From the NCBI GenBank assembly GCA_965262565.1, contig CBDHFQ010000036.1:62001-126000 (forward strand): a DNA stretch of 64,000 bases, written 5' to 3'. The notes below the pieces were generated by a model. It had not been told where the DNA came from and did not search any database. It saw only the letters and a program-made list of their open reading frames with translations. Numbering within the stretch: position 1 is the first letter of the stretch; every line of letters begins with the position of its first letter. Positions 1 through 9,131 of this stretch are shown here, piece by piece. This stretch comes from CBDHFQ01 sp965262565 (GTDB lineage Bacteria; Bacteroidota; Bacteroidia; J057). The position numbers were made by a program, and so were the translations under genes.

Positions 1-676
1 GGAACCTGTGTGGAAAGTTGACCTGGTAGGCCCCTGGAATGGAGGAACATTAACTACCGCCGGCAATTTAGTATTTCAAGGCTCTGCGGATGGCCGTTTT
101 GTAGCTTATCATGCGGAAACCGGAGAAAAGCTATGGGAAGTTCCCACAGGAACAGGCGTAGTAGCAGCACCTGTAACCTATGAAGTTGATGGCGTACAAT
201 ATGTAAGTATCGCTGCGGGATGGGGAGGGGTATATGGATTGATGGCCCACCATTCAGAAAGTAATACGCCCGGAAAAATATACACCTTTAAGATAGGTGG
301 TACAGCTGAGATGCCCGATTTTGAACCATTGGAGCAAAAACCAATCGTACAGGGAGTAGCGTATGATCCAAAAGATATAGGCCTGGGAGCAAAATTATAT
401 ATAAGTAACTGTGTCTTTTGCCATGGGGTACCTGCCGTAGGAAACGGAGGTAATATCCCTAATTTAGGCTATTCCAGTAATGAGGTGATCGCTAACCTGA
501 ATAATTATGTACGCTCGGATGCTTTAAAAGAGTTAGGGATGCCAAATTTCTCTGAAATATTAACCGAATCAGATATGGAAAAACTAAAAGCCTTTATTCA
601 GAGTACTGCTGATGCAGTCCGGCAGCAAATGGAGGCGGCACAGGCGAAAAGTGATGATAAGCTTTCCATGAAATAA
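1..676 (+). CDS. PQQ-dependent quinohemoprotein dehydrogenase, C-terminal part
   Basis: The reading frame is open from the first base, so the gene starts left of the window and only about 225 residues are visible. The first ~80 residues are the last blades of a PQQ beta-propeller, with the repeat motif AYHAETGEKLWEVPTG. A class I cytochrome c domain follows: CVFCH at about residues 135-139 (counted from the GTG at 8) gives two heme-linking cysteines and the axial histidine, and the Met in KELGMPNF (about 178) is the likely sixth ligand. Such quinohemoproteins oxidise alcohols or aldehydes in the periplasm and pass electrons to their own heme. A poorly conserved charged tail ends the protein. 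Two acyl-CoA synthetases follow on the same strand, so its product may be activated to a CoA thioester (inference). The exact substrate cannot be read. Confidence 0.9.
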   Translation, partial: EPVWKVDLVGPWNGGTLTTAGNLVFQGSADGRFVAYHAETGEKLWEVPTGTGVVAAPVTYEVDGVQYVSIAAGWGGVYGLMAHHSESNTPGKIYTFKIGGTAEMPDFEPLEQKPIVQGVAYDPKDIGLGAKLYISNCVFCHGVPAVGNGGNIPNLGYSSNEVIANLNNYVRSDALKELGMPNFSEILTESDMEKLKAFIQSTADAVRQQMEAAQAKSDDKLSMK

Positions 677-735
677 CTGTAGGAGATATAACCTTACCTA
701 ACATTAACTATCTACACTTAAAGTGTTTATCAGGC

Positions 736-2433
736 ATGGATATATTGGATTATTTCACGAAAATCAGGGAAGATATAGCTAATGAACAATTTGAACAGTT
801 ATCCGATTATCAAGCTAACAAACCTCTTACATTCAATTGGGTGGAAGACATATTCTATCCTCTGAATGTAAAGGTATTCCCGGATAGTAACGCATTAATC
901 TGGAAGTCTGAATCGGAGGAAAGGCAGTATTCCTTTCTGGATATTTATCAGCGAACTAATCAGTTTCTCAATTTTATTCGAAAGTACGACATAAAGCAAG
1001 GTGATCGACTGTTTACTCAACTTCCTTTAGTTCCTGCTAACTGGATCAGTTACCTCGCAGCGATAAAAGGAGGACTTATTCTTATTCCTGCCGCTACTTC
1101 CCTTAAGGTAAGGGATATTAGTTTTCGATTTAATACGCTATTCCCTCAATTAGCGGTTGCGGATATGGTTAATGCCGCTAAAATTGATGAAGCAGAAAAG
1201 GAATTTAATCAGGAAATCCAGCTAAAAATCATTGTTGATGGAGAAAGAGAAGGTTGGCAGCATATAGATCTTATTCTTGAAGAGTCCATTCAAGCAGAAG
1301 CTGCCCTGACTCAGTCGGATGATCCTTTGTTTTATTTCTTCACTTCTGGAACCACTGCACTTCCCAAGGTAGTTACCCATACCCATTTTACTTATCCAGT
1401 GGGCCACCTTTCTACTGCCTCATGGATAGGACTGAGGCATGGAGATATTCACTACAATATTTCCGCTCCAGGATGGGCCAAATTTGCCTGGAGTAGTTTC
1501 TTTACTCCCTGGAACATGGGCGCTACTATCTTCGCTTATCAGGTGAAAAAATTTGATCCTGTAGATCAATTATCCGTAATCGAACAATATCAGATCAGCA
1601 CTTTTTGTGCACCTCCGACTGTGCTTCGAATGATGATTCAGCAGGACTTATCTCCATTCAGTTTTTCTTTCAGGCAATGTGTGGCTGCCGGAGAACCTCT
1701 TAATCCAGATGTGATCGATAAATGGCATAAAGGGACAGGAATAATTATTCGTGATGGTTATGGACAAACCGAAACAACTTGTTTAGCAGCCAATATTCCC
1801 AAGGCAGACATCAAATACGGCTCCATGGGAAAACCTACTTTTATGTATGACTTAATTATAGCCAATGATGAAGGGCAGGAACTACCTCCACTGGAAGAAG
1901 GTCATATTTGCGTGGTAGCTCCCAGGCAACGCATTAATGGAGTGTTTAAAACATATTTAGGTAATCCTGATAGATTAGATGAAGTATTCAAACATGGTCT
2001 GTATTATACAGGAGATAAGGCATATAAAGATGAAGAGGGATTCATCTGGTTCGTAGGGAGAAATGATGACGTTATCAAAGCATCAGATTATAGAATAGGA
2101 CCATTTGAAGTAGAAAGTGTACTGGTAGAACATTCTGCAGTGATAGAAGCTGCAGTTGTAGCCAGCCCACATGACTTAAGGGGATACGCTGTCAAAGCAT
2201 TTATCATTTTAAGATCAGGAGTAAGTGCCAGTCCAGAGTTAGCCCAGGAATTATTTACATTTTCCGAAAAACATCTACCTAAATTCAAAATCCCAAGGAT
2301 CATAGAATTTGTTCCCTACTTACCCAAAACCATCAGCGGTAAAATCAGGAGGGTAGAATTAAGATCAATAGAGGCCAACAACAAGATCAGGCAATTAACA
2401 CTGACCCATGAATATTTCCATGAGAAATATTGA
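736..2433 (+). CDS. AMP-forming acyl-CoA synthetase (medium-chain/ACSM-like)
   Basis: 565 residues, the usual length for the ANL (adenylate-forming) superfamily, cytoplasmic. It would activate a carboxylic acid with ATP and join it to CoA. The phosphate-binding loop reads FFTSGTTALPK (about residues 201-211), with Ala where Gly is usual. The adenine motif is DGYGQTETT and the ribose/hinge region is YTGDKAYKDEEGFIWFVGRN. ASDYRIGPFEVE places Asp where many relatives have Gly; as I recall, a SDYRI form is common in one bacterial subgroup. The adenylation lysine lies in PKTISGKIRR near the C-terminus. The overall pattern resembles ACSM-type medium-chain or aromatic acid ligases. It starts at the ATG 59 bases after the dehydrogenase stop and is followed after 33 bases by a second synthetase, so all three may be one transcript. 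Confidence 0.9.
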   Translation: MDILDYFTKIREDIANEQFEQLSDYQANKPLTFNWVEDIFYPLNVKVFPDSNALIWKSESEERQYSFLDIYQRTNQFLNFIRKYDIKQGDRLFTQLPLVPANWISYLAAIKGGLILIPAATSLKVRDISFRFNTLFPQLAVADMVNAAKIDEAEKEFNQEIQLKIIVDGEREGWQHIDLILEESIQAEAALTQSDDPLFYFFTSGTTALPKVVTHTHFTYPVGHLSTASWIGLRHGDIHYNISAPGWAKFAWSSFFTPWNMGATIFAYQVKKFDPVDQLSVIEQYQISTFCAPPTVLRMMIQQDLSPFSFSFRQCVAAGEPLNPDVIDKWHKGTGIIIRDGYGQTETTCLAANIPKADIKYGSMGKPTFMYDLIIANDEGQELPPLEEGHICVVAPRQRINGVFKTYLGNPDRLDEVFKHGLYYTGDKAYKDEEGFIWFVGRNDDVIKASDYRIGPFEVESVLVEHSAVIEAAVVASPHDLRGYAVKAFIILRSGVSASPELAQELFTFSEKHLPKFKIPRIIEFVPYLPKTISGKIRRVELRSIEANNKIRQLTLTHEYFHEKY

Positions 2434-2466
2434 TCTGCACCTATAACAACTTTTAATCGAAATAAA

Positions 2467-4167
2467 ATGAAAGCGATTAGTTACACCAGTGGTATCAGTA
2501 ATGAACCTCTCATCGGCATGACCATAGGTGATAAATTTGATGAGATAGCTACTACCTATCCCGAAAATGAAGCACTTATCGTAAGACATCAGGGAATTAG
2601 ATGGACGTATAGTCGATTGAAATCAGAAGTGGACCATTGTGCTAAAGCACTTATGGCTATTGGTGCTGAGAAAGGGGAGCGCATTGGCATTTGGTCCCCC
2701 AATCGCTACGAATGGACAGTGGTTCAATTCGCTACAGCTAAAATTGGAGCGATTCTGGTCAATATTAATCCATCCTACCGGCTTCATGAACTGAAATATG
2801 CGCTGAATCAGTCTGGATGTAGCATAATTGTTATTGCAGATCAGTTCAAACAATCCAATTATACCCACATGATGTATGAATTGATACCGGAACTTCAGCA
2901 GTATGAGCCAGGAAAATTAATGTCCACAGCCGTTCCCCAGCTTCATACCGTCATTAGATTACATTCTGAATCCAGCCAGGGAATGCTTTCCTGGGAACAT
3001 TTGATGAAAGAAGCATCCAATTGTTCCGATGAAGTGCTTGCTGACAGACAAGCCTCCCTTACTTTTGACGAACCGATCAACATTCAATATACCAGTGGAA
3101 CTACGGGATATCCTAAAGGGGCTACCTTAAGCCATCACAACATCTTAAATAATGGTTACTTCGTGGTTCGTGCTATGGAATTTACGAATAAAGACCGCTT
3201 AATCATCCCCGTTCCATTGTATCATTGCTTTGGAATGGTGATGGGTAACCTGGGATGTATGACACATGGCGCCACCATGATTTACCCTTCTGAAGGATTT
3301 GATCCTGAAAGTGTACTACAGACAGCAGAAGAAGAAAAAGCAACAGCGATGTATGGAGTGCCTACCATGTTTATTGCTGAATTGTCCCACCCGGAATTCG
3401 ACAAATTTAATTTGAGTAGTTTGAGAACGGGTATCATGGCGGGTTCCCCTTGTCCCATAGAGGTAATGAAGCAGGTCCAAACCCTGATGTATATGAAGGA
3501 TGTACAAGTAGCTTATGGAATGACAGAAACGAGTCCGGTAAGCATGCAAACCCGTATTGGAACCCCCATCGATAAGCAGGTAAGTACGGTTGGCCAGATT
3601 CATCCCCATCTGGAAGTAAAAATTATAGATTCTGATAGTGGGAAAGTGGTGCCAATAGGCCAGGTAGGCGAGTTATGTACAAGAGGGTATAGTGTCATGT
3701 TGGGATATTGGAACAATGAGGAACAAACCCGAACCTCTATAGATGCAGCAAGATGGATGCATACGGGAGATTTAGCTACGATGGATGAAGAAGGCTATGT
3801 AAATATTGTAGGAAGGATTAAAGATATGGTGATTAGAGGAGGAGAAAATATTTATCCCAGAGAAATAGAAGAATTTTTGTATGGCCATCCCAAAATCAGT
3901 GATGTTCAGGTGATCGGAGTGCCAGATGAGAAATATGGTGAAGAACTAATGGCATGGATCAAACTAAAAGAAGGAGAAACTTCTACTAAAGAAGAAATTA
4001 ATGCCTACTGTGAGGGAAACATATCACATTTTAAAATTCCCCGATATTATAAATTCACTGATCAATTTCCCATGACCGTTACCGGAAAAATCAGAAAAGT
4101 AGAAATGAGACAAGTAAGTATGAAGGAACTCGGACTTGAGCATGTGGAGAAAATACAGACGGCTTAA
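2467..4167 (+). CDS. AMP-forming fatty acyl-CoA synthetase (ACSF2-like)
   Basis: 566 residues with all ANL-superfamily motifs: IQYTSGTTGYPKGATLSH (P-loop, about residues 206-223), YGMTETSP, MHTGDLATMDEEGYVNIVGR, the hinge IKDMVIRGGENIYPREIEE and the C-terminal lysine loop TVTGKIRKVEMR. Together these fit medium/long-chain fatty acyl-CoA ligases of the ACSF2 type, which feed fatty acids into beta-oxidation or lipid synthesis. Unlike its upstream neighbour it has the canonical Gly in both the P-loop and the GGENIYP loop, so the two are not recent duplicates. The gap to the upstream gene is 33 bases, which suggests co-transcription. The next gene starts 451 bases on, after a terminator-like hairpin. 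Confidence 0.92.
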   Translation: MKAISYTSGISNEPLIGMTIGDKFDEIATTYPENEALIVRHQGIRWTYSRLKSEVDHCAKALMAIGAEKGERIGIWSPNRYEWTVVQFATAKIGAILVNINPSYRLHELKYALNQSGCSIIVIADQFKQSNYTHMMYELIPELQQYEPGKLMSTAVPQLHTVIRLHSESSQGMLSWEHLMKEASNCSDEVLADRQASLTFDEPINIQYTSGTTGYPKGATLSHHNILNNGYFVVRAMEFTNKDRLIIPVPLYHCFGMVMGNLGCMTHGATMIYPSEGFDPESVLQTAEEEKATAMYGVPTMFIAELSHPEFDKFNLSSLRTGIMAGSPCPIEVMKQVQTLMYMKDVQVAYGMTETSPVSMQTRIGTPIDKQVSTVGQIHPHLEVKIIDSDSGKVVPIGQVGELCTRGYSVMLGYWNNEEQTRTSIDAARWMHTGDLATMDEEGYVNIVGRIKDMVIRGGENIYPREIEEFLYGHPKISDVQVIGVPDEKYGEELMAWIKLKEGETSTKEEINAYCEGNISHFKIPRYYKFTDQFPMTVTGKIRKVEMRQVSMKELGLEHVEKIQTA

Positions 4168-4618
4168 CAAGTCTTTTGACCATTTTTCTTGTGTGCTTCC
4201 AAGCATTCAAGAAGTTAATTGTACAGTTGTATTAAATTGATTTACCATATCTTACCTATCAATTAATGATAGGTTTTCATAGAAAGCGGTTACCTTATTA
4301 CTAAATGTTCACAAGTATTTAGTTGAATTTAAGCTTTAAGAAAATCAGGCTGTTATTCAAAAAATAGTATCGTAATAAGCATATGATAATATGAATGCTA
4401 AGATCACCTGATCATTAGTCATAGATAGGAGTGATTGCATATTTTTTTTTAATGGGGCTGTCTCGGAAGAGAGACAGTCCTTATTTGTTTATCTGCCACG
4501 ATAGAATTTATGCTCAAATTCAGTGGAGTATATAATCGACAAAAAGATTTGTTGGCATAATATTTGAATTTTGTATTGAATAAATTTTTTTCTATTGAAT
4601 ATCATTAATGAACCATAT
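4168..4618. other. AT-rich intergenic region
   Basis: There is no credible coding frame in this 451-base stretch. It holds a terminator-like hairpin at 4455-4488 and probably the promoter of the lipoprotein gene at 4619. I could not point to a definite -33/-7 pair. Confidence 0.6.
4455..4488 (+). terminator. Rho-independent terminator after the acyl-CoA synthetase genes
   Basis: The arms GGGCTGTCTC (4455-4464) and GAGACAGTCC (4471-4480) pair over 10 bp with one G-U, around a 6-base loop, followed by the T-rich TTATTTGTTT. It lies about 290 bases past the synthetase stop. The arm also resembles the end of some IS elements, but there is no transposase or second copy nearby. Confidence 0.6.
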
Positions 4619-5296
4619 ATGAGAGCAATTTTGTTAGTTTTCTTTGCATCCGCCTTTATGGTATTTTTCACTGCTTGTGAAGATGATGCTCCTATTTTTG
4701 AAGGAAATGGTACACTACAGTTTCAATTTGACATAAATAGAGAAAATAGCAGCATAAACAAAAGAAGCGCAGGTTTACTATCATTTAACTCAGGCTTCAT
4801 TACCATTCGTGAAATTGTGTTTGATGGGGAAAGACAAGGAGCACCTTCTGTGAGTATTACACATGAACAAATTTCCACCATTGATTTCGCCACAGGAGTA
4901 GCTACTCCTCCTGTAAATGTGGAAATTCCAGCTGCTCAGTACGGTTCTGTGAACCTGGGCATTGAAATTCAAGATGAAAATGATGATCCCACCATTGTCA
5001 TTGAAGGACAATATACGCGTACTGACGGAACGACATCCCCTATCCGTTTTGAGTTTAATTCTGGTGAAGTATTCGAAGCGGAAGCCGAAAATGCATCTGT
5101 TCCTTCTAATGTACCTGCTATAGCTAAGATCACCTTCGATCCGATTTCCTGGTTTGATAGAGTGAATGTTAATCAATTAGACAGGGCAAAAGTAAATAAT
5201 AATGGAGTCATCATTATTAGTGAAGAGAGAAATGAGGCTATTTTTGATGTTGTAGCTGATGGGTTAGATCGTAATACTGAAGCTAGCTTTCAATAA
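4619..5296 (+). CDS. Putative outer-membrane or periplasmic lipoprotein, unknown function
   Basis: 225 residues from the ATG at 4619. An in-frame TTG 24 bases upstream is less likely, because the signal peptide begins cleanly at MRAILLVFF. A lipobox FFTAC puts the lipid-modified Cys at residue 20, followed by EDD; acidic residues after the Cys vary in meaning in Bacteroidota. The mature part is rich in beta-prone, acidic sequence. It begins with a segment about 30 residues long of the form GTLQFQFDINREN, and SGFITIREIVFDGE resembles the start of DUF4382-type domains, but I cannot assign it firmly. The C-terminal ~60 residues have no recognised motif. It stands alone, with the next gene convergent. 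No function is proposed. Confidence 0.75.
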   Translation: MRAILLVFFASAFMVFFTACEDDAPIFEGNGTLQFQFDINRENSSINKRSAGLLSFNSGFITIREIVFDGERQGAPSVSITHEQISTIDFATGVATPPVNVEIPAAQYGSVNLGIEIQDENDDPTIVIEGQYTRTDGTTSPIRFEFNSGEVFEAEAENASVPSNVPAIAKITFDPISWFDRVNVNQLDRAKVNNNGVIIISEERNEAIFDVVADGLDRNTEASFQ

Positions 5297-5396
5297 GACA
5301 TAGAGCTATCCTCAGCTTCTCATTTTTTAACACCTAAGTATAATTTCCAGAAGTTTCTTTACAGAGCATACATATTGACCATCTTTACTACGACCT

Positions 5397-6173
5397 TCAG
5401 AGAGAGTAGAGAGTTAAAAACTTACTAATTCGATCAGCTATTAACTCCGGCTGTTCCAAATGAACCATATGTCTGGCATCTGGTACCCAAAATGACTCGA
5501 AAGTACCTTTTACCAGTTTTTCTATTTGTTCAAGCTGGGCCGTAGTTCCATATTCATCTTCTATTCCCTGAATCCCCAATACAGGACACTTAATTCCTTT
5601 TATTTCCTGATCAATGGTCCAATCCTTAAATTCTTCTGATAACCACGTTTCCTGCCAGATATCAAACAAAACTTCCGCTTTCTCTTTATGATATTTACTC
5701 AACAATGGAACCAAAGTAGATTTCTCATTGGAAGCCTTTAACATTCCCTCTTTAGTGATGGACTCCACAAACATATGCGGCGCCATCACAACCATAGCCC
5801 TGGGTTGGTGCCATGCTGCATGAATCAAGGCAATACTTCCTCCGTCACTATGGCCTATTAGTACATAGTCTTTAATCCTTAGTTGGATGATCAATTGAGG
5901 TAATATCTCCAATGCCTCTATGTGGAGATATTCTTTAGTCCTTTTTCCTGTCAACGCCTCACTCTTACCATGCCCTTGTCGATCGTATATCAGAGCTGTT
6001 AATCCAGTTTTTTGTGCGATAAGTTGAGGAAAATTTTTCCATTGGTCCACAGATCCTAACGCATCATGAAGAAAAATAAGGGTTGTCTCTTCATTCTGGG
6101 TTTCAGCATACCTCCACTGATAGAAAAGGGTGGTGTCTTGAATATCAATATAGCCTTCAGAAATATGGAGCAT
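5397..6173 (-). CDS. Alpha/beta-fold hydrolase
   Basis: 258 residues, cytoplasmic, with no signal peptide. It has the fold's landmarks in order: the oxyanion-region LIFLHDALGS (His-Asp where HG is usual), a DRQGHGKS loop, the nucleophile elbow IGHSDGGS (Ser109), an acidic residue after CPVLGIQGIEDEYGT, and the C-terminal histidine in DARHMVHLEQPE (His235). This matches small esterases and C-C bond hydrolases whose substrate cannot be read from sequence. It lies 50 bases downstream of a methyltransferase on the same strand and probably shares its transcript. Confidence 0.88.
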   Translation of the reverse strand: MLHISEGYIDIQDTTLFYQWRYAETQNEETTLIFLHDALGSVDQWKNFPQLIAQKTGLTALIYDRQGHGKSEALTGKRTKEYLHIEALEILPQLIIQLRIKDYVLIGHSDGGSIALIHAAWHQPRAMVVMAPHMFVESITKEGMLKASNEKSTLVPLLSKYHKEKAEVLFDIWQETWLSEEFKDWTIDQEIKGIKCPVLGIQGIEDEYGTTAQLEQIEKLVKGTFESFWVPDARHMVHLEQPELIADRISKFLTLYSL

Positions 6174-6223
6174 AGCATGATATAGTAATTACACATTGGC
6201 ACGAAACCTCCTCCTACGCTACT

Positions 6224-7033
6224 TCATTCCTCTGGTTTCCTGGCAATGGCTTTAAAAAAGGTATAGCAAAAGGTTCCCCCTCCGGAAGCTGTAGCCAATA
6301 AATCGCGAATACCTTGATCCATACGCTCTTTACTGATTAAATTTTTCCCGATAGCCTCCGTTGAAATTCCTTTAATCATTGCAGTAAAGGTATTTTTCGT
6401 AAATCCTTCCACTAAATGAGGCATAGAATCATCCACATAAATTTGACGCGGAGAAACTTGTATGTTGTCTAATTGAGCAGCTTCGAGAATGGGATACAAT
6501 TTTCTCCCAATATTTGCATCACCCCCTTTTTGCTGTTGGAGAATCACCTGACATTGAATCGCAGATTGAGCAGCTTGACTTTCTGGATGAAAATAGGTAG
6601 ATCCATGATCTCCTTCTATCACAGTGATGGTTCCTCCAGGCTTTAATACCCGCTTTAACTCAGTTAGGGCTTGAACTGGTTGCTGTAAATGTTCCAAGAC
6701 AAAGCATAGTAAAATATGGTCGAATTGCGCATCTTCATAGGGTAAGTCAAATAAGTTCCCTTGCTGGAAGGTGACATTGTCGATGTCTAAGGAATCTATC
6801 TCTTGTTGGGCCTTTAAAAGGGACTCTTTTGATATATCAACCGAAATAAATCGAGAAGAGGGATTCTTAGGTGCGATAATTTTTGTCTGGGCTCCTACCC
6901 CACATCCGGCTTCTAAAATAAAGGAATTATCTGGCCAGGTAGAATCATCGTGGATAAAGTCAGCTACGGCATTAGCCTGATCATTTAGTCGATGAGCTTC
7001 CTTTTGGGAATATCCATGAACGTAAGAATGCAT
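6224..7033 (-). CDS. Class I SAM-dependent methyltransferase
   Basis: 269 residues. Motif I is ILEAGCGVGAQT (about residues 40-51). The acidic residue binding the ribose is in FISVDISKESL, and motif III/IV is the stretch FDHILLCFVLEHL followed by LKPGGTITVIEGDHG. This is the UbiE/small-molecule methyltransferase pattern. The C-terminal third (HPESQAAQSAIQC and on) resembles a substrate-capping region found in small-molecule methyltransferases. It is the first gene of a likely two-gene unit with the downstream hydrolase. A substrate cannot be assigned. Confidence 0.88.
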   Translation of the reverse strand: MHSYVHGYSQKEAHRLNDQANAVADFIHDDSTWPDNSFILEAGCGVGAQTKIIAPKNPSSRFISVDISKESLLKAQQEIDSLDIDNVTFQQGNLFDLPYEDAQFDHILLCFVLEHLQQPVQALTELKRVLKPGGTITVIEGDHGSTYFHPESQAAQSAIQCQVILQQQKGGDANIGRKLYPILEAAQLDNIQVSPRQIYVDDSMPHLVEGFTKNTFTAMIKGISTEAIGKNLISKERMDQGIRDLLATASGGGTFCYTFFKAIARKPEE

Positions 7034-7442
7034 ATTTTTAAGTTAAACATACCAAATTTCCCAAGGATATCCAGTAAGCAATCTCTATACTTTTTTACCC
7101 TAAAGCGATATATTAGCCAAAGTATAGAAAAATATTCATATTGAATGTGTAAGATTTTTTGAATTATACATCTCATTTCTCAACGATAAAATTATGTCGA
7201 ATAAGTAAGGTCCACTGTTCGCAGATAGATTCTAACAGTTCGGACATTGTAAATAACTGTTCAATCATTTTTCAATAAAAAGCGTTCCCTCAAAGCACTT
7301 CATTTTAATACTATATCATGCATATTTCCAATGAATTATATTTCAATAAACGAATTATTAAATGTTCATTCATTTCAATATCATTGTATCAAATCTTAAA
7401 AGTCAACGCTAAACAAAGTTGAATCAACATTTAATTTATCAT
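7034..7442. other. Intergenic region between divergent genes
   Basis: 409 AT-rich bases without a convincing gene. It must carry the promoters of the leftward methyltransferase and of the rightward protease. The notable content is the 61-base element at 7329-7389, which recurs upstream of the second protease. Confidence 0.6.
7329..7389 (+). promoter_or_regulatory. Conserved upstream element of protease 1
   Basis: CAATGAATTATATTTCA begins at 7329 and TATCATTGTAT begins at 7379, exactly 50 bases later. The same two blocks with the same 50-base offset occur at 9025 and 9075 before the second protease. TATCATTG is one mismatch from the Bacteroidota -7 box TAnnTTTG, so the second block may be the promoter core and the first an activator or UP-like site (inference). 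The ATG lies 64 bases downstream of the second block. Confidence 0.5.
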
Positions 7443-8717
7443 ATGAATATTTTACGAAAATCCCTTTGGTCTTTGCCCCTGCTACTGTTATTATGTATGG
7501 TCACTTCTTGTAGTGAAGAAGAATTTACTGAGTTAAGTGATCAGGCAGAAAATGAAGATGAATTAGCTATTGAAGTAACTAACGAACCAGGATCTGTCAT
7601 TGAAGGAGAGTACATCGTGCGCTATAATCCGAAGGCAGAAACCTTTAAACAAATTGCAAGTACGAGAAGTATGGAGGAAAGAATGGATATGTTAACCACC
7701 ATCTCTAAAGATATGTTAGCAGATCACCGTCTTTCTGACAGAAACATAATTAATGTTTTTGGGGATGAAGAGATGCAGGGAGTAGGATTAAAAAATGTGT
7801 CAAGTGAATTGATTCCACATCTCTTAAAAGATGAGCGCATCCTGGATATTATTCCTAATGAGGTGATTGCTATGAGCATGAGTAATCCATTGGATCCATC
7901 GTTTAAATCAATATTAGTCCCAGCAGATGATGAAAACAATGGAGATCCTGATGGTGAGTGGGAAGAGCCCGGGGCTGAAGATTTAAATCCGAGTAGAAAC
8001 TTAGAGAGATCCTATAAGTTTGCATGGATCGTAGATTCAGGAATTGATACTGATCATGATGATTTAAATGTAAACACACACTTCAGCAGGAGTTATGTAC
8101 CAAATGAATATTCTACAGATGATTATTTTGGTCATGGAACACATGTGGCGGGCATCATTGGAGGAAGAGGTAGAAGACAATGGTTTAGTGGAATAGCTCA
8201 GGGAATTACGCTTGTTTCGATCAAGGTGTTGGATAGGGATGGAAAAGGAACTGTACTTGGCTTAATAAATGGTTTGCAGCACATTGAACGCTATGTTTTG
8301 AGGGGAGATGTAATTAATATTAGCTTAACTACCAGTTCTTATGATATAATTAATCATTATGTGCAAAGAATAGCTAATCGTGGTGCATATGTAACCATAG
8401 CAGCTGGAAATTATGGAACTCATGTGTCAAACTATTCCCCTGCAAACCTGGATTACCCTAATGTATATGTGGTTGGAGCTATGACCAGATTATACACGAA
8501 AGCTCTTTTCTCTAATTACAGCAGTCAAAGTAATTTCGTTCTTGCACCTGGTACATGGATTTTCTCTACCTTCAAAGACAATATGTATGCAAGAATTTCT
8601 GGAACTTCTATGGCTGCACCATATGTAGCTGGAGTATTACTAGCGGAAGATGGTAGACTGGATCTAAGTAAGAAAATATGGACTCCTTCAGGTTGGATGC
8701 CCAGAGTGAAATACTAG
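7443..8717 (+). CDS. S8 subtilisin-like serine protease, lipoprotein (paralog 1)
   Basis: 424 residues from the ATG at 7443; an upstream TTG would only lengthen the signal peptide. The N-terminus carries a signal peptide ending in the lipobox MVTSC (Cys23). An inhibitor_I9-like propeptide follows (GEYIVRYNPKAETFKQI, about residues 55-140), then a peptidase S8 domain with the full triad: Asp198 in WIVDSGIDTDHDD, His234 in GHGTHVAG and Ser389 in SGTSMAAPYVAG. The oxyanion Asn is in AAGNYGTH. The triad is intact, so activity is expected, probably anchored in the outer membrane or periplasm. There is no T9SS tail. The propeptide-to-catalytic linker is rich in Glu, Asp and Pro. A closely similar gene follows 414 bases on. 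Confidence 0.93.
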   Translation: MNILRKSLWSLPLLLLLCMVTSCSEEEFTELSDQAENEDELAIEVTNEPGSVIEGEYIVRYNPKAETFKQIASTRSMEERMDMLTTISKDMLADHRLSDRNIINVFGDEEMQGVGLKNVSSELIPHLLKDERILDIIPNEVIAMSMSNPLDPSFKSILVPADDENNGDPDGEWEEPGAEDLNPSRNLERSYKFAWIVDSGIDTDHDDLNVNTHFSRSYVPNEYSTDDYFGHGTHVAGIIGGRGRRQWFSGIAQGITLVSIKVLDRDGKGTVLGLINGLQHIERYVLRGDVINISLTTSSYDIINHYVQRIANRGAYVTIAAGNYGTHVSNYSPANLDYPNVYVVGAMTRLYTKALFSNYSSQSNFVLAPGTWIFSTFKDNMYARISGTSMAAPYVAGVLLAEDGRLDLSKKIWTPSGWMPRVKY

Positions 8718-8773
8718 CAACTTCTTATTCTCAATTACGCTAATAATTAAACTATTTACATTAACATAGAATG

Positions 8774-8800
8774 AGACCTCTTAACAGAGGTCTTTTTTTA
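8774..8800 (+). terminator. Rho-independent terminator of protease 1
   Basis: A perfect 8-bp stem AGACCTCT/AGAGGTCT (8774-8781 and 8786-8793) with loop TAAC is followed directly by a run of T. It sits 56 bases after the stop codon. Confidence 0.85.
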
Positions 8801-9024
8801 TTTACTAGATTGGCAAAAATTTAATGATCTTTCAATTAAAGAATGTAAGATTTTACTATTAAGCTTAACCGATTATTTTAATGTAGAAAGATATCTATAT
8901 CTATTATGAACTGTTCACTCTTGAAAGTTAACCATTGAGTTTTCATAAATGACCGTTTAAACAACGCCAACCGTTGAACTTACCATAAATAACCTGCATA
9001 ATGAATCATAAAATGATAAATTTT

Positions 9025-9085
9025 CAATGAATTATATTTCATTTATTGGATTATTTATTTTCTCCACACATCATTATCATTGTAT
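9025..9085 (+). promoter_or_regulatory. Conserved upstream element of protease 2
   Basis: This is the second copy of the two-block element seen at 7329-7389: CAATGAATTATATTTCA at 9025 and TATCATTGTAT at 9075, again 50 bases apart. The bases between the blocks have diverged, so the blocks look selected rather than merely duplicated. The ATG of protease 2 is 57 bases beyond the start of the second block. Confidence 0.5.
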
Positions 9086-9131
9086 AAGTAATCAAAAAGG
9101 ATCTATTAATTTTACCAAGACTAAGTAAATC

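Larger units (their letters stand above)
8718..9131. other. Intergenic region between the protease paralogs
   Basis: 414 AT-rich bases with no gene. It contains the terminator of the first protease (8774-8800) and the duplicated upstream element of the second (9025-9085). Confidence 0.7.

Noticed and set aside
4455..4480. Possible insertion-sequence end (GGGCTGTCTC arm)
   Set aside because: The second arm is the hairpin partner 6 bases away, a T-rich tail follows, and there is no transposase; a terminator explains it.
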